A stretch of 64,000 bases of DNA from Aphis gossypii. Taxonomy: Eukaryota; Arthropoda; Insecta; Hemiptera; Aphididae. The DNA lies in contig NC_065531.1 in the NCBI RefSeq assembly GCF_020184175.1, positions 22,403,213 to 22,467,212 of the forward strand, written 5' to 3'. The notes below the pieces were generated by a model. It did no database searches, was not told the DNA's origin, and saw nothing but the letters and a program-made list of their open reading frames with translations. A program made the translations under genes and the position numbers. Below, piece by piece: positions 27,101 to 39,833 of the stretch. Position 1 is the first letter of the stretch. Each line of letters starts with the position of its first letter.

Positions 27101-27674
27101 GTTTAACTGTGCCATTTTCTGTTAGTAAAATGTTTCCAGCTTTTACATCTCGATGTATACGACCTAAAGAATGAAGATAATTAAGACCTCTCAAAACCCC
27201 ATCACAAATAGCAGCAATTTCTTCTTCCATTAAAGGTCTTTTGTGTACTTCAATAATATCTGAGGCTGAACCCAGACAATATTCCATCACCAACTAAAAT
27301 TTAAATTATTATGTTGACAGAATGTTTTAATGTAACAAATATGTATATATATATATATATATTATTACCCATGCTGTGTGATCTCTTAAAAAACATCCCT
27401 TGTATTGTATCGTGTTTGGATGTTTGAGATGTCTTAAAAACCTTATTTCTTTTAGTATGTCTTGCCATTTATCCATACTTTGTTTTCCTAAGTAGGACAT
27501 TTTTTTTATGGCAACTATCTCTTTGTTTTCTATACATCTTGCATAATATACAGCACCAAAACTTCCGTGACCAATTTCTCTTAAGTCTTCAAATATTTTA
27601 TCTGGATCGTCTTTATCAAAAAGTTCAGCTATTTCAGGATCTTTTAAACTTCCTGGCCTCGGAATTGCTGGCAT
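18179..27674 (-). CDS. Tao: Serine/threonine kinase TAO (thousand-and-one), Ste20 family, 15 coding exons, 902 aa
   Basis: TAO kinases are Ste20/GCK-type kinases that act on MAP2Ks and Hippo/MST and affect microtubules. Coding exons, 5' to 3': 27674-27369, 27293-27098, 26875-26723, 26600-26425, 26350-26188, 26097-25910, 24262-24071, 24001-23867, 21848-21667, 21608-21458, 20465-20226, 19205-18993, 18916-18734, 18482-18364, 18290-18179. Phases agree throughout (2,709 nt with stop). The start is MPAIPRPGSLKDPEIAELF, matching the TAO N-terminus; the upstream in-frame TTG is not the start. Kinase features are GHGSFGAV (35-42), K57, E76, HRDVKAGN (149-156), DFGS (169-172), GTPYWMAPEV and VDVWSLGITCIELAERKPP. 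The rest is a Ser-rich linker and a long Glu/Arg/Gln coiled coil, including MSGYKRMRREHQ, QQPKSLK and SARLGF. The tail is shorter than human TAOK1 (about 1,001 aa). The exon 13 donor (GTGCTG) is weak. Confidence 0.95.
19885..20056. mobile_element. hAT-like MITE in a Tao intron
   Basis: The left end CAGTGTCTTCAAC and the minus-strand right end CAGTGGTCTTCAACTT are inverted repeats differing by one indel. Flanking 8-mers are TAATAAGC (19877-19884) and TAATAGAC (20057-20064), 6/8 identical. It is 172 bp and non-coding. Confidence 0.6.
23018..23272. mobile_element. hAT-like MITE in a Tao intron
   Basis: Ends are CACTGCTTCCCAAC on the left and CAGGGCTTCTCAACC on the minus strand, the CAGGG...TTCTCAA type of hAT/Charlie elements. 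Flanking 8-mers CAGTAAGT and TAGTAAGT agree at 7/8. It is 255 bp and lies in the intron between coding exons 8 and 9. Confidence 0.65.
23437..23661. mobile_element. hAT-like MITE in the same Tao intron
   Basis: The left end CAGGGGTCACCAACC and minus-strand right end CAGGGGTTGCCAACC match 13/15. Flanking 8-mers ATGTAAAT and ATATAAAT match 7/8. It is 225 bp and 164 bp from the preceding element. Confidence 0.7.
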
Positions 27675-27747
27675 TTTTAAGTTGTATATTGTCAAAATAT
27701 TTTTAAAATATTAATGTATAATGAAAATTTTATGCATAATATAGTAT
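27675..27747 (-). other. 5' UTR part of the Tao start-codon exon
   Basis: A pyrimidine-rich tract ending TTTTTCAG (complement, AG at 27749-27748) gives a good acceptor 73 nt upstream of the Tao ATG. This implies a spliced leader from a distal non-coding exon. Confidence 0.5.
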
Positions 27748-30251
27748 CTGAAAAATATAGATAATAGAAAATAAGTGGTGGATACATTTTAATAGTGTTA
27801 GGTACCTATACATTTTTTATACATCATATACCTACTTATAGATAATCTAAAAACTAATCAAATAATAATAAACTAATAACTCATACATTTGCAATTTATA
27901 CAATAAAAAATGTATTATTAGCATTGATATTCAATTAATTTTTGAATAGTGCCTAAGAATTATTATTATTTACTTATATTAACTAACTTTAACATTATTA
28001 TCTACAATAAAGTAACAATTATGTATCGTATTACTTATTTATTTCAATAAATTAAACCAATAATAATTATTTGGTAGTATTATAATAATCATACTAATAT
28101 ACTATCATGGCAATGAGTTCCAATAACTATAACCTCAAACAATTAATAACATTTAAAATATTATTACTACCTATGGGATGCTATGATGTATACATGCATA
28201 ATGTTTATATAAGCATAAGCCTGAAGGTATTCTTAAGAATAATAATATAGTCACCCAATGCTGGCAGAGTTAAATGTGACTTGATTAACAATTAATATTG
28301 CATAGCATGGTGTATTACTGACTACATATGGTAAATTGATGTTAGTTTATAGCACTATAATACTATATAGAATATACTCATAAATATGGCATGTGTCTTT
28401 CACTCAAATTAATTATTTATTCATGATGTCATTGCCATTGATACTATATATCACTAATAAAAGTAATAATTTTTACTTAAAAATGTCTTAAAATTTAATG
28501 AGAATGTTAAGTAGATCTTTTAAGATATAATTAAAATTTTAACATTGTTTAACAAAAATCTATTAGGTAAGTAAAAATATAAGAAATAGATAAAATAATT
28601 TTAATTCAATATATAAAGATGAAACTACATTTTTTAAGTGATATTTTATCATCATAAAAAAGCAGATAGGTAGTAAATAAATAAATAGGTAAATATTTAT
28701 GGGTCTATGAATTTCTGTTTTGCCAAAACTTACTTGGCACAATTATTGTATTATTGTTAAATTACTTTTTAAAACAATTAATAAATTAATCATTATTAAA
28801 AATACCTATTTAAATTGTATTAAATTAAAAATAATAGGTAGTTAAACAAAATTATGTAATGGTATTGTGATACATATCTATACATAATATATTATGTTCA
28901 AATAATTCAATGGTGTTCTAGTTGTTGTAAATTAATAAACTAGAAGATTTTATAATGTCTGCTCTCACAATAAAGCAATAAGTTACAAAGTTAAAAGTAC
29001 ACATGATTTTAGTAGAAACTATAGTTACCTATTAATTGTTATTATTATTTAGCAAATAATGTTATTGTTTTATTATTCTCTTTGATACAAAAAGTTTAAT
29101 AATTATTAAATCAGAAACTACTCATTTGAATTAAAATTAACACTCGTAAACTTTTTCAAAAAAATTATCTGCTGCATAATTTAGTGATATATTAAAAGGG
29201 TGATATTTATTTAAAAGCTCAGTTTGTATCATTCACCACAAATCACTCCTCAAATGGCACAAAAATATTGTTTTCAAGTATATTTAAAAATTCTAAAAAA
29301 TAGATTATTAATGATAAAAAAGTGTGAGCATACTTGGTGAATTACTTTGTATATATACATATATTTAATATAGGAAAAAAGAAATACATACCTTTATAAA
29401 TATGAAAGTACTAAAACATTAGTATTTACTTTAAAATTTTCCAGTATAAATGTATTGAATAATTTAATTGCAATTAATTTATAAGGTATTAAAGAATAAA
29501 TTTACTTTAAAAACTGATACAGTAAAAAGTAATTATTTTTGGTACCTAATTATGACCTATAAATGGTATAAAATTTCAATGGAATAATTTAAAGTTGGAT
29601 AAAAAAGTATGTATGTATAATCAATTTAAACTGAACGAATTGAAAATAAGTTAGAATATTAGATGTTTTATAGTGCGAACCATTATGTATAAAAAAATCA
29701 ATATTAATACATATGTATATATGCAAGTATAATAAGTACACTATCAGTTGATAAATTATGTTCATAACAAATGATAGTTTTTTTATTTTTTAACTTAACA
29801 TATTTAACTCTTGAAAACCATTTACATGCCAAATAGGGTTTTTAACATTTTTAACAATAGATAAGTTAATGAATTGTCATTGATTAATTAGACAATAGGC
29901 AGGTATAACTGTTTGTGTGTGTTACATAGAATTTACTGTTAATTGCTTGTGACAGAAAATGCAGTTGTAGAAGTAGGAGGTGTTTACGACTGGTGCTTGC
30001 GTTAAACCACAAAATGTAAGAATAAACAATAAACAATCAATATCAATACAGTTTCATCCATCATTTTATCAATTAGTAGTTAGAACAACATAGTTCATTA
30101 CAACAACTGTTGCTAAATAAAAATATATATATTATATACCCTATAAGTATATAAATTATAGATATATGAATAAATGATTATTAATTATTTTAATTAAAAA
30201 TTCGAAAACGAAAAGTTGTAGGTGGATACAGCTTTAAGATTAAGTACATAC

Positions 30252-30900
30252 TTGCGACGAAGTTTTCCAAAGCAGCAGACCCAAACGCTTCATTTTCTTC
30301 GTCATAGTCGTCCCTCGAAATCGATAACGCGTAAGTTAGATAACGACAGCATAGGCAGACGACTTCTTCGTCGGTGTAAGTGTTACGGACAGCGTTTTAT
30401 TAATGCATATTTTTATTTTGTATTATTATTATTATTATTATGTATTACCGGACGGCCGATTCCGTTGAAAACCGATTCGTCATCCGTTTTCGATAATGCA
30501 AATAGCGAATATATGATATTATACACTGCATACGTACGGACTAAGGGCAGAGACGATCGAAAAACATACGCAGACACACAGAGATAAGGTGTCGATAAAC
30601 AGTCCGAAAATGTAATTAAAATTATGGTAAAAAAATAATAATAATAGAAAAAAAACGAAAAGAGTGAAAATTATTATTATTCATAAAAAATGGAACAGTG
30701 AACACGATCGATCCAGACTTTTTCGTCAATGAGCGAAAGCGCAGTGCGACCAACCCAACGGAGTCATCAGGCTTAATTGTATACAATTCTGCACTCTTTG
30801 CGGGTGGGTGGGTGTACGTTTGTAGGGCGCCCTACGTTTATAATTCAATGGTTTGGACGAATTTAAAATTTTGACTTAAACCCGATCCGCCGGTATCCAA
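30252..30900 (-). promoter_or_regulatory. Probable Tao promoter and non-coding first exon
   Basis: This local CpG-rich island lies upstream of Tao. It has a donor-like GTATGT on the minus strand (complement of 30246-30251), giving an exon edge at 30252 that could join the acceptor at 27747. The plus-strand frame 30222-30587 runs through the island and is probably a shadow. The transcription start is not resolved. Confidence 0.4.
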
Positions 30901-30949
30901 CACCCGATATGGTGCCGGTGGTTTGCAACAATTGTACCCTATCATCGAG

Positions 30950-32192
30950 TACATAGGACGTATTTAAGACTCGAGCACCAGCTACCCTATAGTTGGTTTT
31001 CACAGCGTAGTTTATCCATTGAAATTAAACATCTTCAAAATCAAAAAATTGTTTTTTACGATGAAAATAATTGATTTGAAGTATTTAATTATTGAATTAT
31101 AGCAAAATGAACACCACTTTACAAATAAATGAATTAATTTTTTTTTGTCTTCCTATTAAATCAAAAGTTATAAAAATATTTTTCTTATAGGTAAATTATA
31201 ATGACATAAAATTGTAAATTGTTAATGCAAAAATGTATTGTTTGTATTCAAAAGATTTAAAAAAATTGTTATTCAGTTCTTAAGTAGTTAACATTTTTCT
31301 TAAGCATCTGGTGTTTTCTTCTAAAACCTTACTTTTCTATTTTTTTTTTTTTTCATAATACCTATGTATAAAAGTCATATTTAAAAATACAACAATATGG
31401 CAAATGGGTTATTTTTATTCTTTAAACCAATCCAATTTATAATTACAACTTAAATATTAACATATTATTATACAATTTAAATTTACAAGTTAAATAAAAA
31501 TCTAATAATATAACTTATCAACATCTTGTATGAATTTAACATACAAGCATCTGCAAACAAATTGTTACATTTAATGTTCATTAAGCAAATTAAATTAAAT
31601 TAATTTAATTTAACTTAAACCAGCCAATTTAACAAAATATTATCAACCACATTTGAGTCTTAATTAAAATTACTATCAGTTCTATTTTTTAATGCAATAA
31701 TTAAATTATGTACTTAATTATTAAAAGTATATTATATCCACATGTATTGTCTTTATTCTAGTGCACAACATACAAAATGTACATTATACATTCATGATTC
31801 ATCCATTTCAATAATGTATTGCTAGATTAAATAATTGTATGGATTAACTTACTATAAAAGTTAAAAGTAAAAACATTATCTGTGTTCTCTTATTGAGTTT
31901 ATAATTAAATTATAAGTTTTAAATTATTATTATTCAAAAATGATCATAACTCACTTAAAAATTAAAATATCATAAAAAACCAAAAAGAGAACACAGATAA
32001 TGTTCTTAAAATTAACTTTAATAAACTATTGATTCGCTCTAATAATATTTAAATAAATAGCACATAATTGGAATAGCTCAACATAATATATTTGTATGTG
32101 TTATACATAAGAAAGCCAAAGATAATACAATTGAACAGCAGACAATTTTTGGCCAGGGTTAATACAAAATAAAATATAATTATAAATTATAT
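30950..32192. other. Intergenic region between Tao and DDX49
   Basis: AT-rich with no coding exon recognised. It holds a long inverted repeat (31872-32004) and presumably the DDX49 3' UTR on the minus strand. Confidence 0.5.
31872..32004. repeat. 20-bp perfect inverted repeat, about 93-bp spacer
   Basis: AACATTATCTGTGTTCTCTT (31872-31891) recurs as its exact complement at 31985-32004. Imperfect pairing continues outward for about 20 more bases. It could be the ends of a small foldback element, or a hairpin in the DDX49 3' transcript. Confidence 0.75.
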
Positions 32193-35100
32193 TTATTCAT
32201 GTTTATCAACATTATTGATATGATCATCTTGTTCACTATTATTACTATTTCCGTCATAGTTTTTAGAAATTAAATTTCTTCTTTCATATCGTTCTCGGTT
32301 TTTTTCTTTCCTCTTACGTTTGATTTCTTGTTCTACTTTATCAGGGTCTTTTCCTTCATTTATTAGTTTTTTTCTTTTGTTAATTAAACGTCGTTCATCA
32401 AAATCAGTTTCATCTAATTTTATCTGAGCTTCCCTTTTTGTAACATGTACTTGAGTTAAAATTTTGGCAACGTGTAGCCCTATAATAAAGATATAATAAT
32501 AATTAGAAATTATGCTGATGATGAAAATTAAAAATAAACAGGTAACAAAAATTAATTGAAAATAGAAAATTTATAATGACATTTAGGCATTTAATAATGT
32601 CTGACCTTTTGTATCACAATTAATAATATGTATACAATTTTAAATATTCATAAGAAATACAAAATAGTATTTAAATTGATTATCATTGACATAATTTTTT
32701 TATAATGTTTCCAACTAATTGTTTTTATTCCAACTCCAAATTAACTGTATTATTTTACTAATATTACAACATAATTAGATATTTATTTAACTATTTAAGT
32801 ATTTTATTTGTCTGTTAAATTTTAATTGTTTTTAAAAATATATATAAGATACTTTATCCAAAAAGAGAACATGTCACAATTTGACAAAAGTTGATTCTTC
32901 TGTTTATCCCAAATATCCCCAAACAATACTCTACTATCGGGACTGATTCCACTATGGCAAACAGTTAATATCGCAAATTCATGTTCAGAAGAACCAGATT
33001 TGATTATTCTTTAATATATAATTATCTATGTTTGTTAGAGGAATTTTTTTAACAATTTTTCAATTTTTAAGAAAGTAAAGAGTATATGTAATATATAATT
33101 TTGAAATTAGAATATTTTGATTAACTTGCATAAAAATTAAAATACTTTAAAAAAACTGATAAGCAGATATAGTTTAATGAAGTTTAAATTTAGTTTTATA
33201 TTAAGAATAGGCCAATATCCCATACTCCGATATGTGTTATTGATAAACGGTATATTAGAAAACAAAATACTTGAAAAAAACCATACGCTAATATTAAGAA
33301 ATAACCGATACAAACAATATCAAGTATTGATTCTAGTATTAGACCATTCTTACTAATGTGGTTGCCAGTGATGCAAAATTAGTTTTAAGTTGTTCTTAAA
33401 TTTAAAATATTTTACATTTGTAAAACAAAAACAACATAGATTGGTATGACATACTAACAAAATACTACAAAAAAAATATTTATGTCTAATAAAATGAGTC
33501 TCAAGTATATGTATCACATTATTAAAATAAAGAATAATTATATTCATAATGTTCTCACTAATCATTATATCATATAACTTTTTTTATGTTTTAAATACAA
33601 AATACATTATTAGTTATCCCACAAAATTTTAAAACAAAAAACTATTATACATAAAAAAAACATACATTAAATATTCACTGGAGAAAAAACTTTATAATTT
33701 ACCTGAAACATCATATTCCTTTAATCGAATATTTATCTTCTGTTCAATTGCTTTTACTAATTTTACATCATGTTGGGTAACAATAGATACAGCACGACCT
33801 TGTCTTCCTGCTCTTGCAGTTCTTCCAACTCTATGAACATAATCAGTAGCATTGTTTGGAATTATATGATTTATTACTAACGCTACTGCAGGAATGTCAA
33901 GACCACGACTGGCCACATCAGTGGCAATTAAAATTTTGGAAACATGAGATTTAAATTTTGCTAGTCCAGCTAATCTTTGACGTTGAGACATCATTGCATG
34001 AAGTGACACTGTATCAAATCCAACTTCATTTAATGTCATATGCAGCAACTGACAGTTTCTACAAAATAACATATTTTAATAAATAATATAATATACAATC
34101 AATTTATATCTATAAATATTTTAAAGTTTATGCAATACTAATTTGGTTAGGTATCAAATATACATTATCTTTTTATGAGATAATTTAAAATTAATGAAGG
34201 GCATCAATATTGACATTAACCAGGAGTATGCAACTAAATTACACAACTTATTATATCATGTAAAATCTTAAGGAATGTTTTTTCGCTGCGTTTAGGTAAG
34301 CTGTGCAGTGTGCACCCTGAATAAACATGCTAAGTATAAATCGACTATTATTTGATACCATGTACAGTAGGAAAAACGTTCCTTCAGTTTTGGCTGAGGG
34401 AATATTAAACGTAAAATATAATTACATTAGATTAATGTCATGAAGCTTTTAAACAAAACTTTATTATATTATATGTTTGTGCTTACTTGCAAGTATCAGT
34501 GAATATCATAATTAGTCCCTTTTCATCTTTTTCACGAAAATTTCTAACTATTTCTACTAAATATCCATCTTTTACATTATAAGGACAAAGCACATAAAAT
34601 TGTTCTAGTTCATCAACTGTTTTCACTTCAGCAGTTGATTCAAATACAAAAGTCTAAAAATGTATAGAAAATGTTTTATCAAATTAATATTACTATTTAT
34701 AAGAGTAGGTACAAAAATATAATAATCTTCCAAAAAATTAAATAATTTAATATATTTATATCTATAATCTGTACCAATCAGTGGCATATTTAGGGGGGGA
34801 TTCTAACACTCATATCACCCCCCCTCCCATCCACTGTATGTATTATGTTGTAGTTGTTGTTTTAGTATTAGTATTATTTATGTTAAGTGCTTTAGAATAC
34901 AAAATTTTTATACAACTTATACATACTTATTATAATAATTTTCATTAGTATAATAATTTATATCAATATATGATTTTTGTTAATGTATTATGAGAAATGT
35001 GAGGGTTCCTCCCCCACCGTCCATGACACTATTAAATGTTAAAAGATCCCCATAAAATGAATCCTAGATATGCCACTGGTACTAATAATATTAAGTTAAA

Positions 35101-37625
35101 TAACAAATTTGAGGACAGAAATGTAAATAAAAAAAATAATAACTGTTTAGATATTTTCCCTTACTTTTTGCTCGTGAAGTTTAATACAAATTAACATATT
35201 CAAAAACATAATACTTATTTTATAAGTACAAAAAAGAACAATCAAATAAAATACCATATAAAAAAATTAAATATATATTTTTTTTTATTATTTTAAATTT
35301 ATGAATTAATTAATATGTATTTTCAGATATTTTTTCCAACAATAATAAAAAGTCCAGACTTTTTCAAATTAGACTTTTGTCCACGATTCATTTATAGTAT
35401 ACTCAATACATTGTAAACAATACAACAAAGTATATAAGCACCAGTGTAATGATTTAATTTTATAATTTTAAATGATGTCTAAAATTGAACATTTTTTAAT
35501 AATAATGTATAATTTATATTTCATTAATCATTATAGTAATAAAGTTGTGTAGAGGAAATCAGCACCTAGCTATATAAATATATAATTTGTATATGTTTTT
35601 GCAAAAACTGTACATAACAGACTGCATATTCTTAAATTAATATCATAATTTATAAACCATTTGTCTTTTGTGATACATAAAAATACAATATACATCAACA
35701 CCAGAGGTTCTCAAACTTTTAATGGTACTATTTTGGAAATTTTTTAAATTTTAGCGGCCCACAGTAATACCAATGACCTTTTTTTAAACATGTTTAAAAA
35801 ATGTATTATTTAAAAATATAATGCAACCTACTAAAAATATAATTATGACCTACAGTTTGGGAATCTCTAGCATACACTATTATATTGATACAAGTATCAA
35901 ATTTTTTTTTACAGAAATATAATTATATAATTTAGAATATTATAACAATATTATAATATTATATAAACTTATAATACAATATAATATATATGTATATAAA
36001 AAAAATATTAATTTAAATTAAATTGAATTAACTTACATTTTTTTTTGTAATCATTTTAACTTTTTCCAGAGTTTCTGTCATAGTGGCACTAAATAATAAA
36101 GTTTGTCTTTCTTTCGGAAGAGCGTTAAAAATAGTAGTAATTTGCTTATCAAATTTACCACCTAATAATCTATCTGCTTCATCTAATACTAGAAATTGTA
36201 TACGTTTCAATGAAAATGTATCACAGCTTTCCAAATGATCAGCAAGTCTGAGTAAAAATTAAAATATAATAAATTAGTTTTATTCATAGAGTGTAGGTAT
36301 GTGTATGTAAATACCTTCCGGGAGTCGCAACCACTATATGAGGTTTATTTGATAATTCTCGTGCTTGAACTATCATTTCCATTCCACCTGTAACTACACA
36401 ATGTCTAAGATTCTTTGGTTTACCAATTACAGCAAATTGATCTGCAATCTGCAAAATTGAATGAATAAATTATTTAATGACTACCTATACTTAATAAACT
36501 AAAAAAAATAAAATAAAATACAATGAATTTACTTGATAAGCAAGTTCTCTAGTAGGTGTAAGAATAAGAGCAAATATTCCATAAGGCTCTTCCCAAAGTT
36601 TTTGAAGAATAGGCAAAGCAAAAGCTAATGTTTTACCACTTCCAGTTTTAGCACAACCTATACAGTCAATTCCATCCAATATTTTTGGTATACAGTTTTT
36701 TTGAATTTCAGTAGGTGATTTGACGCCTGAATTTACATAGAATAAAATAATATTATTTAGGTATACAACATTTATATAATATATAACTTGTTATAAGTAC
36801 TATACGCAGTACTACTGATAGAGTCGCACAATACATATTGGCAATGAATAATTATAATTAATTAATCCACATTTTATAAAATTCTTTTTTTTAATACACG
36901 GTTAAAATTTTAAGTATTTGAGGAATCACTATTCCAAATTTCAAGTTCGTAATGTAGTTTTTGAGATATAGCGATTGTGAGTGATTGGTATTTGGCCTTT
37001 ATATATACCTATAGGTTCACTTTACATAGATATAATACAACTCGTACATATAAACAAAAACAACTTTAAAGTAGTAGTAACTAGTTAAACAGAACTACAC
37101 ATAATTTTAATCTAAAGAATTTATAATTATTATGTGGATTGTAAAATATCCAATCTAACAGTTAGGAATAGGATTGTCATATATATATATATTGAAAAGT
37201 AATGATAGAACATATACAGAGTAGTTCAAGATAAGCTTCATTCAGACATGACAAATCAGAACAAGTCAAAAAGTAGAGCAATTTCACATCAATCAGTTTT
37301 AATTTAATTAATATTTGGGCTTAGAGAAGTTTAAATCTTGTAGTAACTAGTAAGAACATATTTAGTTGAATTATATTTTCTTTGGATAGAATAATTAAAT
37401 ATACTCAAAAGTAGTCAAAACTATAAGAACTTATATATAATATTCCAATAAATACAGTAAAATACTTTTGAACTTGTCACAATTACAAACAACTTCCTAT
37501 TTCCTTCCACGATTGTCAGTAGCCAGTAGGTATGTAGAAACGTTACAGTAGCATAATAGATACTCACCAACCGCATTAAGCTGATCGCAAAGGAATTTTG
37601 ATAAATTTAAATCTTGAAAGTTCAT
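32193..37625 (-). CDS. DDX49: ATP-dependent RNA helicase DDX49 (Dbp8-type DEAD-box), 7 exons, 468 aa
   Basis: DDX49 is a nucleolar DEAD-box helicase for early 40S/18S processing. Exons 5' to 3': 37625-37568, 36726-36533, 36448-36315, 36247-36037, 34653-34487, 34058-33703, 32479-32193. All phases agree (1,407 nt with stop). Motifs in order: Q motif PTEIQ (Q28), motif I AKTGSGKT (45-52), PTRELA (77-82), TPGR (126-129), VLDEADRLL (DEAD 151-154), SAT (182-184), then in the C-lobe ATDVASRGLDIP and HRVGRTARAGRQGRA. A basic tail follows (RRLINKRKKLINEGKDPDKV...), as in animal DDX49. Human DDX49 is about 483 aa. The start MNFQDLNLSKFL lies just before the Q motif. The intron between exons 4 and 5 holds two hAT-like MITEs. 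A CACGTG lies 113 nt upstream. Confidence 0.95.
34779..35078. mobile_element. hAT-like MITE in a DDX49 intron
   Basis: The terminal inverted repeats are CAGTGGCATATTTAGG on the left and CAGTGGCATATCTAGG on the minus strand, 15/16 identical. Flanking 8-mers GTACCAAT and GTACTAAT match 7/8. It is exactly 300 bp with G-run/C-run subterminal blocks and no coding capacity. Confidence 0.75.
35702..35869. mobile_element. hAT-like MITE in the same DDX49 intron
   Basis: The left end CAGAGGTTCTCAAAC and minus-strand right end TAGAGATTCCCAAAC match 12/15 and resemble the CAGxGGTTCTCAAAC ends of Charlie-type hATs. Flanking 8-mers match only partly, so it is older. Confidence 0.6.
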
Positions 37626-37737
37626 GATTAAAAATCGATGTACTAAAGTTCTAATAAAAAAAAATCTCTCTACAATTCTACTTCAAAACTTCAAGACCTC
37701 ATAATGGTCAGTTAACAGTGAACACTGAGCCTCAGAG

Positions 37738-37743
37738 CACGTG
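37738..37743. promoter_or_regulatory. CACGTG E-box upstream of DDX49
   Basis: A perfect E-box lies 113 nt upstream of the DDX49 start codon. It parallels the E-box before NOB1, the other ribosome-biogenesis gene here. Function is inferred. Confidence 0.4.
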
Positions 37744-37759
37744 AATATGAAACATTTAA

Positions 37760-39830
37760 ACTCTGAAGTGATAATGATAATGATAACAGTTTTGAAGCTG
37801 TTATCCGAAGAAAGATAAGAACACGCGTGAAATGATAAAAGTCAAAAATCTAAAAAGTACTACCAACAGTAATTGTTGTCATCATAACTATTATATAAAT
37901 AACAAAAAATTAATAAGTTGAATAATGAATTATAATATTTCTATTGATAGTTACATTATACATTTAAACAATTGTACTATCCCACGGACCAAGTATAAGT
38001 ATGTACTTTATATCTTAGTCCGTGTATTATTTTAAAGGTTAAATAAAAAGGTTATAATACAGGATTGATTTTAACCTCACCATTTGATAAAGTAATACTT
38101 GTTAATGTTTACAATTAATCTAACTTTTATTAAGTTTTGTTTGCATTACACTATGCTAAAAAAGTAAAAATTGATTTTGGCAATTAATTATTCAACACTA
38201 ATCGTCTAATCGGTATTATTACCGATTTAAGTAGGTACCTATTCAAAATAATTTTAGAATAATGTTTCTTAAAACTTAAAAGTATGTTGTATTATGATTA
38301 CTTTTTACAGTAGGTAAATATAATTAACCTATCTACCTATCTATTAAAATTAAATTGTTTATTTTAATATTTATAGTTGTGTTATAAATTATAAATTATC
38401 AAATAATCACTGTTATTATATAAACAAAAGAATTATAATTTAACATTAGCTATTAGTTATAAATTCAAATTTTTAAAAGACAAGTATCAATTTTAGATTT
38501 TGAGTGAATCAATTAGGTATATGTTTTAATTTTATACAATAATGTGTTATTACTTTACGATAAGTAATCCATAAAATATTTCGATTCTCAAAAATGGGGC
38601 GTGGTTTTGGAATATATAATTAGATTTAGTTTGCACATCAAACAACTCAAACTTAAAAATTCCCAGTGCTTATTTTTATAATCGGAAAAAACAAACAAAA
38701 AATTAAGTTAAAATCGAAATTTGTACTCAAATCTGATTTTTAACAAAATTTATTTTGATGTAACTCGAAAATAAATAACCGTACATACTTAAAATGTTCA
38801 CCAAATATTTATATATTACCATTTTTATTCATATTATTATTATAAAAAAGTAAAGTTTGTGATGTTGTAAGGGATAATCTCTGGATCTACTGAATCGATT
38901 TTGAAAATTATTTTACTAATAGAAAGCTACATTATTTGTGAGTGTTATATAAGCTTATTAACCCGAAAAATGAAAAGATTTTTTCTTGGTAGTCGGATTT
39001 GCACAGGAAGTTACTAGTCGGACAAAAAAAGAACGAAAACGTTTCTACCGATTACGAACACTGCTGTAGCGATGAGAGATATATTATATTAATATATTAT
39101 TATGTTTGAGTTCTGGAAAAAATTTGTAGAGTTTAATAATGCCTATAAAAAATTCAGCTATAGAATATGTCTAGCTTTCATATTCAAATCACAAAAATTA
39201 GTATTTTATATTAAAAAAATAATTTAATCGTTAACAATACGCCAATACATAAAATGATTCAAAAACATTTTCTCCAACTAAAAATCTATACTGTAAGTTA
39301 TAATTTAATAAGCTATATTTTATCTTAACATTTCTCCGATAAATTATAAATACATAAAATTCCTAGTCCTTAGATGTTCGTGGTGAGGCGGAGACTGACT
39401 GGAGTCACTGGACGGCAGTTTCCAGTTATTGATGTGAAATATAATATAAAACTGATGTATTATAATTTATAATATGATGAAAAAAATAGAACATAACTGA
39501 CCGCCGCGCCGTCGGGCAGCCCCCCCTCCACACACACTCACATACACAACATAAACATATAATATAAAAATAATAATAAAAGATAAGGGAAAAAAATGAA
39601 AAAACGTACAAAAATAATAATATTTTAAATTTTTAAATCGGTACCTCATTAATACTTATAGTATAAGACACAATACCTATTCTAAACAGAAAAAACTGTT
39701 TCTTAAAATTCTAAAACTTAAAAGTATAATATTATATTCATAACTACAGACGTACACAATAAATTAAAAATACAAACTCATACACTTGTGCAGATCAATA
39801 AAATATAACTAAATAAATATAGTTCATATA
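37760..39830. other. Intergenic, no gene recognised
   Basis: AT-rich sequence between the DDX49 promoter and the retrotransposon fossil. Short frames on the minus strand near 39.43-39.65 kb are low-complexity and not family-like. Confidence 0.5.
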
Positions 39831-39833
39831 ATA

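Noticed and set aside
30222..30587. 121-codon plus-strand frame
   Set aside because: It lies in the CpG-rich island upstream of Tao. It has no family features and is better explained as promoter/leader DNA.
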